Positions 44,576 to 56,014 of a stretch of 64,000 nt of DNA are shown one piece after another. The notes under the pieces were generated by a model that was not told where the DNA came from, made no database searches, and saw only the letters and a list, made by a program, of their open reading frames with translations. The position numbers were made by a program, and so were the translations under genes. The stretch covers positions 186,001-250,000 of the forward strand of contig ML682031.1 of NCBI GenBank assembly GCA_007922195.1, written 5' to 3'. Position 1 is the stretch's first letter. Each line of letters begins with the position of its first letter. The stretch is from Podocnemis expansa (taxonomy: Eukaryota > Chordata > Testudines > Podocnemididae).

Positions 44576-46195
44576 ATATCACCATCAATGGCCATGCTTA
44601 CATAGATGGCAGTTAACATCATAACGCATGTTTGTTATCTGACACAAAATAGCAATTCACGAATCTCAAGAAGGCTGTGAATATATCAAGCTTTGGTATG
44701 ACCACCAAAATGAAAATGATTTGTTGGAAACAGAACTGTACAAAAGTCATTTAGCATTTCAAAGGGATTTACCTATGAGGTGATAGGTGAACTGGATTTA
44801 AGTCAGGAGAATAGACTCCATCGTGAGGAGTAAATTCAGATTTATTTAATTTTTGTTGACATGAAAATAAGATGATCTTGTTTCATTATAATGATTCATA
44901 GGTTTTCAACATCTCTTCTTCTGGGGTCCTGCCAGGATTCATAATTTCTCTGGCCTTATTTTGTGCTATATACTCACTTTTTACTAGTCCCGTTTGCTTT
45001 CAGTTAAACACAAGCCTTTGATCCAGTTTTAATATGACCCATGTGAGCCATTGCAGTTATCTTTTGTGTGTGCCATACACAATCCTATCCACAACTTCTC
45101 TGAACACAGAGCTGTGGTTTCCCTGAGATAGGAAGGGGTTCTGAAGCCAGATATCACTCTCAATGAAAATGGTAGAAATCGAAATAATTTCACTCTTTTC
45201 AGCAAAATTAATCTGGTTTTGCATTGGTGCACTTGACAGCAGAATGTGGCTTTTGGGAGTAGTTTTATTTTTTATTGGGGAAAGAGGAAAAAGGGTGGGG
45301 GCTGCCATTCAATACCATTTCAAACAGAGAATATTAATGGTAGGAGACTAAAGAGTTCTGTGCTTCTATATATTAAAAACGACGGCATGCTCAGAAAATG
45401 AGCTGTTGCATGGTCAATGACTGCATCTTTTCTTTGGTTCTGTTTGATAGTGGGAAGTTTTGTCACTGTGTTAGCTACATATCATTCCAAATTCACTCAT
45501 CCTAGCCTAAGATGTCTCTGAAAAAATCCTGTCAAATCACATTTTAAGTGAGTCTCAAATCTTAAATTCTTTCTTTAAATTTAAAAAGAATGAGCACTAA
45601 AAAGGCACTTGGTACAATGAAAACTGTTAATATGGCCTGGATTGTCACAGAGATGCAAGTTATAGTCCCATAAGTATGATAAAACCTACAGAACTGTTCA
45701 GCCCAGCATGCTTTTTGCTTTACATTTGAAGTTGTTAGTTAAGGAATTCAGAGTCTAAAAATAGAATTTTTAACCAACTAACCAAAGTGAGTGAGGCAGA
45801 AATGCCACTTCTTGTGAACCAATCACAGAAGTCGTAATTTTAAAATTAAGCCTCACTAATGATCTCGCAGTAGAACTCTCAAATGTCAAGATTTTTTTTT
45901 CCCCCTGCAACACAGAAGCGTCTTTAGACATTTAACCTTGTTCAGGGTCCCCCACCCCAAACAAGGGAACATGATTTCTCCAACTGGCAGTTAATTGCAA
46001 ATCACTTGGAAAGACAGAGAATTCACTTACACCTCAGAAAAACAAAGCTTTCAAATGGGGATGAGGAAAATGAGGCAAAGGAGAGAGAGCATGGCTACAT
46101 CCCAGCAGGAAAAAGAAATTCCATGAGAGAGATAAAAAAAGAGGAGGGGCCAAACCTCAAATAAGCAACTAATTCAAATGCAAACAAATCCTGAC
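44576..46195. other. Unassigned non-coding DNA
   Basis: AT-rich, no recognised repeat ends or exons. Confidence 0.45.
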
Positions 46196-46203
46196 AGCTG
46201 AGG

Positions 46204-46926
46204 TGTGCTGGATTTAGGCACGAGTAAAGCATACCATCACTTAGGGCCTCACATTATGAGGGGCCTCTAAACAGGTGGAAGACAACTAAGAAGATTTATC
46301 GTAATATATTTGATAATGCAAATAAGGCTCTTTGCATAATGTACATTTTATTTTGTTGGTTTTCGTTGCACCTTTGCCTATGTCTCAGGGGCTTAGTCAA
46401 AGGGGGCCCAGGCCGCCCACTTTCCCATGAGGTCTGCCCTTAGTGCGTGGCAGCAGTGCCAATTTTCCTACTGCAACTACAGGGTCACCCAGCAGCCAGC
46501 GGCCTCTGCTGTGAGCAGAGCAGAGGCACCAGCACAGCACCTTTGCGCTGCTCACAGCCGTGGCCACTACTGGAGTTGAGGGTCTGGCCCTGGTGCCTTT
46601 GCCCCAATAGCAACTGCAGCAGCAAAGTTTGCCCTGCTGCTGGTGTGATGCCTCTTCCCCTCCCTGCGGGGGGGTGGTGGTCTCCCATTCATGTGACCAG
46701 AAGCTGCCCCTCGCGGAGGCCCACCCTCCCCTTTCAGGGGGCCAGCCAGAAATCAGGAGCCAGGTATGCCTTGCTATTTATATCTGCAAATATAGCAGAT
46801 ATTATTTATCTTTTCATTACCCCTCTTGTTCTAACGTAATATACTTTTTTCCTCTTTATTTTTATGGTATGGGGCCGCTGAATCTTGACACAGCTTGGGG
46901 CATCAGCATGTTTTAATCCAGCCTGC
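46204..46926. mobile_element. hAT-type element (about 723 bp)
   Basis: Left TGTGCTGGATTTAGGCA and right TTTTAATCCAGCCTGC are inverted counterparts around CTGGATTA. The 8-mers agctgagg (46196-46203) and agctgaga (46927-46934) match at 7 of 8. The interior has a GC-rich middle (46370-46760) with cag/ctg-rich sequence and AT-rich ends. No transposase is visible. The exact first base on the left is uncertain by one. Confidence 0.65.
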
Positions 46927-46934
46927 AGCTGAGA

Positions 46935-47496
46935 GCTCTAAAAGTGAGAAATCCCATCAGCCACTTCTGGGCCCAGCCAGGGCTCCAGGTAAAAGCCCGT
47001 GGTGGCTGTTCCTGCCTGCCTGGGAAGTAGGAGAGGGGCCCCATTGCAGCCCCCATACCTGGGGAGGGTGAAGAAGCCTAAGGAGCAGAGATGAGGCTGG
47101 GAAGTGCTGAAGTGAGGGGCAGCTGATGGGATGCGGAGACAAGGAAGTGGGGTTCTGAGCAGATAGGATGAGTGCTAGGAGGATGAACAGACGGGCTATG
47201 GGGTCGATGGCTTGGGAGGACTGAAATGATGGGGGCTGCATGGGAAGAGAAGTGGTGGGGGCCACTGGGACAGGATTGAATTGCTGGGCAGGAGATGTGC
47301 AGAGGAGAGTGACCGCAATGGGGGGGGCCAAAAGTCACCTTCTCCGGTAAACATGGAAGAGTGGGCTATGCTAATTGCCACACGTACACGCCTGAGCAAT
47401 GGGCAGGGGAAGTTCAATCATCAAGAGCAAACCTAAAAACCACAATTTCATCTTTTTAAAAATGTCATGATTTGGTTTCCAACTCCTGAAGCTGGC
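46935..47496. other. GC-rich unassigned DNA
   Basis: 46940-47340 is G-rich on + with gg/gag-type composition, giving long Pro/Ser-rich antisense open frames that I regard as compositional. Probably another worn repeat, but I cannot place its ends. Confidence 0.4.
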
Positions 47497-48310
47497 AATG
47501 GTGATGAAGTAATATCTTTTACTAGACCAAATTCAGCTGTGAGAAAGACATGCTTCTGAGTCACCCAGAGCTCTTCTTCAGGTAATCTGTTTGCATGACA
47601 GAAAGATGCACAACAAAACAAATTGTTTAGTTTAAGTACTTACAACAGTGATTCATAATTGGTGGCCCATTGGCTTTCCCAGTGGCATGCAGATCCACTC
47701 CTGCTGGCTGCAAAAGGAAGTCACTGCCTAAAGACCTAGGCTAAGTGCATTTCTGCAGGGCTAAAAGTGCAGACTCCTTGCTGCAGCCAAGCGGACGGGA
47801 TATCAGCACTTCTCTCCCACTGGCTTTAGCAGGGAGCATGTCAAAGCACTCCACCAAAGTCCCTATGTGCTGGGCGCTCTGCGGGAGCCAGATGGAGGGG
47901 AGCAGTCATCTTCTGTCCCACTGGCTGCAGAAGGGAGGCACTGTCTAGGAACCCAGGTGGAGCACACGGGGCTACAGAGCGCACACAGTTTCCTCGCGGC
48001 ACTCAGGGAGCTGGGAGCCAGAAAGGAGGCTGCCTTCTTGCTAAACTCCTTTGATCTGGCTACAGTGGGTAGGGAGCCAGCTGGCAGAAATTTGTGGCCC
48101 TTCAGGGTTGTAAAAATGATATCTGTGGCTTTCAAGCTAAAAAGGTTGAGAACCATTGACTTAGAACATACTGTAAGCGATCATTCAGGGGAGAGTGACA
48201 CCTTCATTCTTCTGCAGTCACAGCACACAGAGAGGGCTAGTGGGCTACAGGTTGTCATAATAGGCAAGAAATCCAGTACTAACTTGTCTCTCTAATATCC
48301 TGGCACTCGC
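47497..48310 (-). mobile_element. Penelope-like tail, split by a hAT element
   Basis: 47497-47645 and 48159-48265 together read as the antisense of the PLE 3' region seen in sense at 56 kb: 'gaagtaatatcttttactag' (complement of the ccaataaaagatattac end), 'agagctcttcttcaggtaat', 'aaattgtttagtttaagtac', then, beyond the hAT element, 'gggctacaggttgtcataat'. A CTGAAGA core lies on minus at 47581-47575. At 48266 the orientation flips: 'acttgtctctctaatatcct' followed by 'ggcactcgcacagct' is the sense 3' terminus. So this copy also ends in an inverted junction. Confidence 0.65.
47646..48158. mobile_element. hAT-type element (513 bp) inside the PLE tail
   Basis: Ends are CAGTGATTCATAATTGG and AAAAGGTTGAGAACCATTG. 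The 8-bp duplication acttacaa (47638-47645) / acttagaa (48159-48166) matches at 7 of 8. It interrupts a PLE tail that resumes on the far side, so it is the younger insertion. Several internal 'ctgctggctgcaaaagggag'-like repeats ('cccactggct') make it internally repetitive. Confidence 0.85.
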
Positions 48311-49677
48311 ACAGCTGATGCTGTATAACCAGAAAGTGTCCATTTAGTAACCAAGAATCATCCCATCACCTTGGAATTTAGGCACAACAGTCAGAAATCA
48401 TCTTCATTTTGATCAATCCTTAGCAATAGTCTGTTGCTCCACACTTTGGCAATGGCCGTAAAAGTCGGCTGAAAGTCAACAGTAAAGCAGCACAGGTCAG
48501 CTAACCTATGTGGATGAGGCTATATCATATTATACAGTAATCAACCTTTAAAAATTGCTTAATTCCAGGTACAGACGTAGCCCAGAGCAATTTCAGAAAA
48601 TGATGGTGAGCCAGCCCTGCATCATGCAAGAGAGTTCAGCATCTGTTGGCAAACTCTGTTTTTTGTCATGTAGAAGGTGCTACAGGTAAGGGTTCATCAA
48701 ATAGATGCAAATTATAAATAAAATCATGCACCTCAAACATTTTACCATGCTAATACGGCTCTTCCCATTTGCACACTTTAATTACCTCTTGCCATGCTCT
48801 CTAACTGACAATGAAAATAGATCAGTCACTTGTATTTTTGGTCACGGTTTAGTAATTTTCACTCTCCCAGTCTCACATATTAACATGCTGATGCAAAATT
48901 TGGGTTGCAAAGGCTGCAGGAAAATATTTTAGAAAACAACCACGGAAACTTTCCTTTTTCTATTTACAAGATGACATAGGCTACGATTCACAAAGTTAGG
49001 CGTATAACCTCTTCGTTTAAGCACTAAAAGATGGCCTGGTATTCAGCATATAGTGAATTTAGAGGACACTGAATGTGCTTAGCCCTTCTGAAAATCATTC
49101 CAAGCTTAGGCACTTGAGTTTATATATCAAATGTAAAAATATGGAGCCAAATTTGACTTCTCTCTAAAAATAAATGAATATTCATTTCCAAGAATTTATA
49201 AACAACTCTCAACTATTTAGTGAGAGCTCCCACACTGTGCATTCAGATCTCCATAAAGCCTGCTCCTGATGCACACTTGTTGGCTTTTGGAGTTGTGATA
49301 CTGCTCACATCTCAACCCAAGCACACAAGAACACTCTTGATAAGGCTACGTTTGTGCTTCTCATGTTGTTGCAGAGTGATGGGCGAACATCTACCTATAA
49401 GGCTTGGCAGCTTTACCAAGCCAATCAAGGGTTCCGGTAATTAGTACAGCCTCAGTAAGCTACTGACAGCTTTTTAGGATGATGTGATCAACTGAAAGAG
49501 ATATAAAAATGTACCAGATCATTCTTCAGCCTTTAAGGATGGGATTGGGCAGGTGGCCACAGATGTAGCTGCTGATGGCAATGCACATGGGCTAGGAGAG
49601 AGATGGTTCAAAGCTTTGGCAGATAAGTAACAGATTGCTTGTGTGTCAGCCCCTCCCGAATGATCAATCATTTCTGA
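48311..49677. other. Unassigned non-coding DNA
   Basis: No gene or recognised element ends. Confidence 0.45.
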
Positions 49678-49685
49678 GCTTAGAG

Positions 49686-49889
49686 CAGGGGTCTCAAACA
49701 CTTGGCCCACAGGTCGCATGTGGCCCCTAAGGGTATCTCCTGCAGCTCTCAACACTGTTACCAATATCTGCAATATAGTTGTATGAAAAGGCTTCCGTGG
49801 TGCGGCCCTTAGGCTAATGTACTAGTCTTTATGTAGCCCTCTACTAGTCCTCATGCAGCCCTCATGGTGATCTGAGTCTGAGACCCCTG
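49686..49889. mobile_element. hAT-type MITE (204 bp), CAGGGGTCTC family
   Basis: Ends are CAGGGGTCTCAAACAC and GTCTGAGACCCCTG. The 8-bp duplication gcttagag (49678-49685) / gcttacag (49890-49897) matches at 7 of 8. It has the same orientation as copy A at 10535, sharing 'tggcccctaaggg' and 'agtcctcatgcagccctcat'. Confidence 0.9.
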
Positions 49890-49897
49890 GCTTACAG

Positions 49898-50870
49898 GTT
49901 GAGTACCCCAAGCAGTGCGCTTTGTGTGGGACAGGAGACAGCACTGTTGGCTTCGCCCACTCACGCACAAATTCCAGCAGCTAGAGGATGTACCGGGGGC
50001 CCCCGCTAATACCCTTGCCTTTCCAGAAGTGGAAGAAAGGACTCTTGTTGGCCCCACTGCCAATACCTGAGTAGAGTGGACCTCTGCTCTCATTTCGAGA
50101 GAGAGAGAGAGAGAAAAGGGCTCCATGCAGCTAAGCCTCCATCTCTGCGAGACGGGGAGCTCTCCATATCACTGCCTGTCCAAGCAAGGGGTGGGGACAT
50201 GGAACTGGGCAGTGCCACAAAAACCCTATACTGTGCTTCACCTAGAGTCCTGGACTGCCTTATTTCAATGCTGGACAGTCATCTTCCATAGCAATAACTT
50301 ATGGCTTGCAAAACAGAACTGGACAAAAAATTGTAGTATATTGCATCAGGGTCCCACTCACCACACCAATCATGGACAGCTGCCCTTAGCACCACTGGCC
50401 TACACCATGAACCAGCTGCAGGGAGCCCTTGAAAAGCTACAGTCTTTCTGCACAGGTATTCTCCTTCCATGCAAGTCGAGAAAACAAAATCTCAATTTTA
50501 AAATTCTTAGCATAGCATATCTCAATAAAGACAGAACGTATTTCAATTAATGACACTGCAAGAATAGAGAGACTTTAACCTGGACACACCCCAAATCTTT
50601 GTAGGAACTTTATCAGTTAGCTGAGCAAACCACATGCACAGGAAAGACTCCAGTCAGCAGGGAACACACCTCTCCTGGACTGACATGCTGAAGATATTTA
50701 GGCACAACACAGCAATGCTGCGGAAGAATTTAAAAACACACAGTGAGGAACCTTACCTCATTTGAACTGCAGTGGGAAATTAGGGATGTAATTATCCAAA
50801 TTGGACTCTGGCCAGGAGATCAAGGTTATCACACGTCATTATCATGAAACCACAAACTAACAAAAATACT
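49898..50870. other. Unassigned DNA with GA microsatellite
   Basis: A (GA)n run lies at 50096-50115. Flanking open frames on + (50076-50550) overlap one another and have no domain features. Confidence 0.4.
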
Positions 50871-50871
50871 G

Positions 50872-51535
50872 TAAGGGGTAGCCATGTTATCCCGGGCCTC
50901 TTGGGACAACCTCCTGAATGTGTGAAAATCAGGGGAGCTGCAAAACCAGCAGCCAGGCTCCCAAAATACTGATGGATGGTACTTAAACCAGTCTCCCAGT
51001 CAGTAAGAAAACATGCTTCTGATAGCTCACACCAGTCATCACGAAGCAAACAAAATAGAAACAGCCCCCTTTACTGCACATCAGCTCCTCCCGTCCCCAC
51101 CTAGCCACTCGGTCTCAAAGAAATAGGTTCTCCTGACCCCAAAGGGCCAGCCACATACACAGAACAATATAGGCTTGCATCTTACCCAAAATACCATGCT
51201 GCCAGCCAATCCTTTAGTAACTAAAGCTAAAGGTTTAATATAAAAGAAAAGAAACACAACATGAGAGATGTTAAACAGTCAAAGTGAATCACACACATAC
51301 AAATGATTTAGAGTCCACAGAAAGCAAGCCCTTGGAAGAATTTGGAGTTTGCAGGTTAGTCCAATTCCTCTGGCAGACACCCAGCACCTGGAGGGATCTC
51401 AGGCTTTTGTCCCTTCGCAGAGCAATAGCTCCAGAGGTGGGTGTTGGTTGCAGGTCGGAGAGCGAAGAAAAAATGGAGCTGGGGCTGCTACCTTTTATCA
51501 CCTCTGGCCTTCCCCCTGCTGTTTGTCAGATGAAA
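50872..51535. mobile_element. LTR-like dispersed repeat, uncertain
   Basis: 'cctttagtaactaaagctaa' followed by 'aggtttaatataaaagaaaa' and 'gttaaacagtcaaagtgaat', then 'cctctggcagacacccagca', recall an LTR-retroelement segment common in turtles. No TG/CA ends or target duplication could be fixed, so boundaries are arbitrary. Confidence 0.3.
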
Positions 51536-51612
51536 TGGGATTTTCTCCCACAAAAGCTCATGCAATATATAAATGTGTTAGTCTTTAAGTGCCACAGGAC
51601 TCCTTGCTCATT
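51536..51612 (+). mobile_element. Penelope-like fold-back family, half copy
   Basis: 'tctcccacaaaagctcatgc' then 'taaatgtgttagtctttaag' and 'tgccacaggactccttg' form one sense arm of the family, without its inverted partner. The hammerhead-like core is degraded here (cagatga, then aaaa instead of gaaa). Confidence 0.6.
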
Positions 51613-52345
51613 TTAAACAAAAGTAAAGTGTACTGTTATTACAATTAAAAGCTGTTAGGATGTTACTTTTACAGACGAAAGACATCTCCAGCAATAAGTT
51701 TTTCCAGAGAGGCACAGGGATTTTGGTTCAGTGCTGTACTCATGCCTTCCCTATAAATCTTCCTACCAAGTACTGACCCGGTTTAACCTAATTTATGAAG
51801 ACAGATGAGACCACGGATTGAGCTAGTAACATTGCATAAATTGACTGCTGAAAAACAGGCTGTTAGGCTGATAAAGGTCATTAATATCCCTCAAATATGT
51901 GTTCTTATCTCACTAGAAGAAATGTCATAATTCCATTTTAAATATTTTTACTTCTTTTGTTCACAAGTGGGGAAAAAAGAACTGGTAGCAGTGACTATCG
52001 GTATCTTTACCATAAGGCATGCAAGTAGAAGTTCTGTCAGCGTAGTATGTGTGGCAAGACAGGTTAAAGGACCTGCAGCCCTGAAAAATGTATCACTTCA
52101 TCTATCAACAGGCCAAGTACAGCATACAGGACAGGCAGCTATTACTTTTATTTATTTGTTCACCAAGGTAGAACTTAAAGCCAGATTTCAGTCATGACCT
52201 AGAGTGAAGAAACGTGCAAATTAACATGAGCAAAACAGCTCACAGCAACCCCTATCCACTACAGTCCTGTCTCAGATGAAAATGCCACCAGAAAATCACC
52301 TGTGAGTAAATGCTTTTGATAAAACAAGCAGCCTGTGTCTGACTC
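51613..52345. other. Unassigned non-coding DNA
   Basis: No recognised feature. Confidence 0.4.
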
Positions 52346-52600
52346 ATCAGCTAGGGTGGCCAACTTTCTAATTGCTGAAAATGAGACAGTGAGCATCAGA
52401 ACCTCCCCTTCACCATCGCTTCCTCCGAGCCCCCAGCCTGTTCTGCCTCTTCCTCCCTAAGCTCTGTCCTTGCTCTTCCTCTTCCCTTGAGACCCCACGT
52501 CCTGCTCTGCCCTCCCCTCTGTAGCTCACTGCTCTCTCCATCTTCCTCACCTCACCAGCTGAGTAGAGATCAAGGGATGGGAGGGTGACTGGGGCATTAA
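52346..52600. repeat. C/T-rich dispersed repeat fragment
   Basis: It starts 'ctagggtggccaactttcta' then 'attgctgaaaatgagaca' and passes into a long cct/ccc-rich tract. I recall a dispersed reptile repeat with this start followed by repeated 'gccccttcc' modules. Boundaries and class are uncertain. Confidence 0.35.
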
Positions 52601-52605
52601 GGGAG

Positions 52606-54080
52606 AAAATAAGAACAGCCATACTGAGTTAGACCATTAGTCCATCTGGCCAAGTATCCTGATTTTCAACAGCCACCAATGCCAGGTGCTTCAGAAAGAA
52701 TAACCAGAACAGGCAATCATCAAGCAATTCACCCCATCAGCCACCCCCAGCTTCTGTCAAACAGCAATGTCTGCCTATCCTGGCTAACGGCTATTGATGG
52801 GCCTACCCTTCATGAACTTCTCTAGTTCTCTCTGAGCACTGCTATGCTCTTGGCCTTCATAACATCCTCTCGGCAAGCAGTTCCAGAGGCCGACTGCATT
52901 GTGTGAAGAAAACTTCATTTTGTTCCTTTCAAACCTGCTGCATCAGGTTCAGGTGGTGACCCCGAGTCTGCGTGTTATGAGAAGTAAAGGGCATTTCCTT
53001 ATTTATTTTCTTCACAGCAGTCATGATTTTACAGATCTCTACCGCCACAGTAATACTTTTCCAAGATGAAAAGTCTCAGACTTATTAAAGTTGCCTTATA
53101 TGCAAACTTTTCAATACCTCTAATTATTTTAGTTGCCCTTTTCTGTACCTTTTTCAATTCCAATATATCTTTTCTGAGTTAGAATGACCAGATCTGTACA
53201 CAGGATTCAAGATGTGGGCATACTATGGCTTTATAAAGTAGCAATATGATATTTTCTCTCCTCTTATCAATCCCTTTTCTAATGATTCCCAATCTTCTAT
53301 CAGTTGAGCGCTCAGGAACATCAAATAGATCTTTTCAGAGAACTATCCACCATGACTCCAAAATCCTTTTCTTGAATGGCAGCAATTACTTTAGACCACA
53401 TCGTTTTATATGTATAGTTAGAATTTTGTTTTCCAATGTGCATTACTTTCCATTTATCAGCACTGAATTCCATCTGCCATTTTGTTGTTCAGTCACCCAG
53501 TTTGGAGAGACCTCTTTGCAACCTGCTTTGAACTTAACTATCATGAGCAATTTTGTGTCATTTTACAAATTTTGACATCTCCTTGTTTATCCCTTTTCCT
53601 GGATCATTTACAAATATGTTGTATACACATTCCCAGTACAAACCCCTGGGGAACACCATTATTTACCTTTTTCCATTTTGAAAACTAACTATTTATTCCT
53701 AATCTTTGTTTCTTTTCTTTCAACTAATTACTGAAACAAGAGAAGATCTTCCCTCTAACCCCGTGACTTCTTAATTTGCTTCAGATCCTTTGGTCAAGGA
53801 TCTTGTTAAAGACTTTCTAAAAAATCTATGAACACACTGTCCACTGGATCACCCTTCTCCACCTGCTTGCTGACATCTCAAAGGATATAGTAGATTGGTA
53901 AGGTATGATTTCCTTTTTCCAAAGCCATGGTGACTCCTCCCCAGTAAATTCTGTTCATCTATGTGTTCAGTAATTCTATTCTTTTACTACAGTTTAAAAA
54001 AAAAAATTACCTAGTACTGAAGTTAGGCTGGGATCGCTCTGGATACTTTTTAAAAAATTGGCATCACATAACCTATCTTT
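52606..54080 (-). mobile_element. CR1 LINE with RT region, antisense
   Basis: A 1.47-kb minus-strand CR1. The + strand begins with the complement of the 3' terminus ('gccatactgagttagaccat'), passes 'aatgccaggtgcttcagaaa' and, near 52900, 'gtgtgaagaaaacttcattt'. It then complements the RT/ORF2 body: 'gacccctggggaacacc'-type box near 53640, 'tccactggatcacccttctc' and, near 53820, the antisense of the DF-KAFD catalytic region. It is 5'-truncated in the NYRPVSL region at about 54020-54080. Many stops; dead copy. Confidence 0.88.
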
Positions 54081-54084
54081 CAAA

Positions 54085-55505
54085 ACTCATGGAGAACGGG
54101 GGAGGTGCCAGAGGACTGGAAAAAAGCAAATGTAGTGCCTATTTTCAAGAAAGGGAAAAAGGAGGATCCAGGGAATTACAGACCAGTCAGCCTCACCTCA
54201 ATCCCTGAAAAAATTATAGAGCAGATTCTCAAAGAATCCATCCTCACACACTTAGAGGAAAATAAAGTGATCAGGAACAGTCAGCATGGATTTACCAAGG
54301 GTAAATCATGCCTGACCAATCTCATTTTCTTCTATGATCAGATGACTGGTTTTCTGGATGCGGGAAGCACCGTTGATGTGCTATACCTTGATTTTAGCAA
54401 GGCTTTTGATACCGTTTCCCATAGCATTCTCATTGGCAAATTAAGGAAGTATGGGTTGGATAGGTGGACTATAAGGTGGATAGAAAACTGGCTAGATCAA
54501 CGGTTTCAGTGTGTAGGAATCAATGGCTCCATGTCTAGCTGGCAACCGGTCACGAGTGGTGTGCCCCAGGGGTCGGTTCTGTTCAACATTTTCATCAATG
54601 ATCTGCATTCTCAGTAAGTTCGCGGATGACACCAAGCTGGGGGGACCAGTAGACACGTTGGAGGGCAAGGACAGGATTCAGGGAGACCTAGATAAATTGG
54701 AACAGTGGGCCAATAGAAATCTTATGAGATTCAATAAGGATAAGTGTAAAATCCTGCATTTGGGACAAAAAACCCCCATGCACTGCTACAGGCTGGGAAA
54801 CATTCAGCTATGTCGCAGCAGTGTAGAAAAGGACCTGGGGGTCATGGTGGATGGGAAGCTGGATATGAGTCAGCAGTGTGCTCTTGCTGCCAAAAAGGCC
54901 AATGGCATACTGGGCTGCATCAAAAGAAGTATTACCAGCAGATCAAGGGATGTGATCATTCCCCTCTATTCTGCACTGGTGAGGCCACATCTAGAATACT
55001 GTGTTCAGTTTTGGGCTCCCCACTACAAAAAGGACAGGGACATGCTAGAGAGAGTTCAGAGGAGGGCAACCAAGATGATTGAAGGGCTAGAGCACAAGCC
55101 CTATGAGGAAAGACTGGAAGCATTAGGCTTATTTAGTCTGCAGAAGAGAAGATTGAGGGGGGATTTGATAGCAACCTTCAACTACTTGAAGGGACGCTCT
55201 AAGGAAGATGGAGCTCGACTGTTCTTGGTAGTAACGGAGGACAGAACGAGGAGCAATGGTCTCAAGCTGCGGTTAGGGAGGTCGAGGCTGGATATTAGAA
55301 GAAACTTTTTTACTAGGTGAGTGGTGAAGCCTTGGAATGAGCTGCCGAGGGAGGTGGAGTCTCCATCTTTGGAGGTGTTTAGGGCCCGGCTGGACAAAAC
55401 CATGACTGGGATGGTTTAAGTGGGAGTGGTCCTGCCTCTGGCAGGGGGTTGGACTAGATGACCTATGAGGTCCCTTCCAACCCTAGGATTCTATGATTCT
55501 ATGAT
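54085..55505 (+). mobile_element. CR1 LINE with RT region, sense, relatively young
   Basis: A 1.42-kb copy running from the RT 'fingers' to a canonical 3' end: 'ggttggactagatgaccta' then 'tcccttccaa...' and a terminal ATTCTATGATTCTATGAT repeat (55488-55505). It is the best-preserved LINE in the window, with one frameshift in about 1.2 kb of coding sequence. It is 5'-truncated and abuts the oppositely oriented CR1 at 52606-54080; both are truncated at nearly the same RT position. Confidence 0.92.
54105..55320 (+). pseudogene. CR1 ORF2 reverse transcriptase, frameshifted
   Basis: Two open segments (54105-54617 and, shifted one frame, about 54613-55318) together cover the RT domain. Visible are NYRPVSLTSIPEK, GKSCLTNLI, YLDFSKAFDTVSH (first catalytic Asp), [16 protein letters not shown] and, after the frameshift, [10 protein letters not shown] with the F-A-D-D catalytic pair at 54619-54630. 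[15 protein letters not shown] and [12 protein letters not shown] mark the C-terminal part. The frame breaks between FINDL and KFADD, consistent with a small deletion at about 54600-54615. The upstream endonuclease and ORF1 are missing because of 5' truncation. Confidence 0.88.
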
Positions 55506-56014
55506 AACCCAAATACTAGTTCTGCAATTTCATAACTGAATTCCTTTCCTGGATAGAGACCATCCGCTGCTGGTTACTTGTCAGTTTAAAGAGTGAAGAG
55601 AGCTGTGCTCTGGTGGGGGTGGAGTTGACTGGGGTTGGACTGGAGAGGAACAGCTGTACTCTGGGGGTAGAAGGATGTGACGGGGCAAGTCAAGGAAGGA
55701 AGAACCAAGCTCCAGGACTGGGGGCAGGTATACAGACACAGGACAGCGGCTGAAAGGGAGCCTGGGTGGAGAGCTCAGCCATGGGCCCCACTTCTCAAAT
55801 GTCACAAGATTCAGGATTGCTTTCCTCATTGCCACCCTCCAGTATACCTCTTCACCAGAGTTGGGCAGTTCGTGAGTGCACCTCCACTTTCAGCAGCAGC
55901 TGCTCTTCCTGCCATCCTGGAGGCAGAAAGGAAGCTGATTGCAGATGGTTACTTAGGAAACTGGACTTCTGGTATCTAGTCAACAACTGATTGGACACCG
56001 TCCAGTCCCTTTTT
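55506..56014. other. Unassigned DNA
   Basis: Moderately GC-rich interval between the CR1 end and the PLE tail. Upstream PLE coding sequence may be hidden here, but I cannot align it. Confidence 0.4.

Noticed and set aside
49898..50070. A zinc-knuckle fragment (CALCGTGD reading) next to the 49.7-kb MITE
   Set aside because: Only one Cys pair is seen, no His/Cys completes the motif and stops follow at once.
53246..53688. Plus-strand open frames of 68 and 109 codons
   Set aside because: They are the antisense shadow of the minus-strand CR1 copy.
52606..55505. Twin priming as the cause of the opposed CR1 pair
   Set aside because: Twin priming inverts only the 5' part of one copy. Here both halves carry their own, different 3' termini, so two insertions are required.
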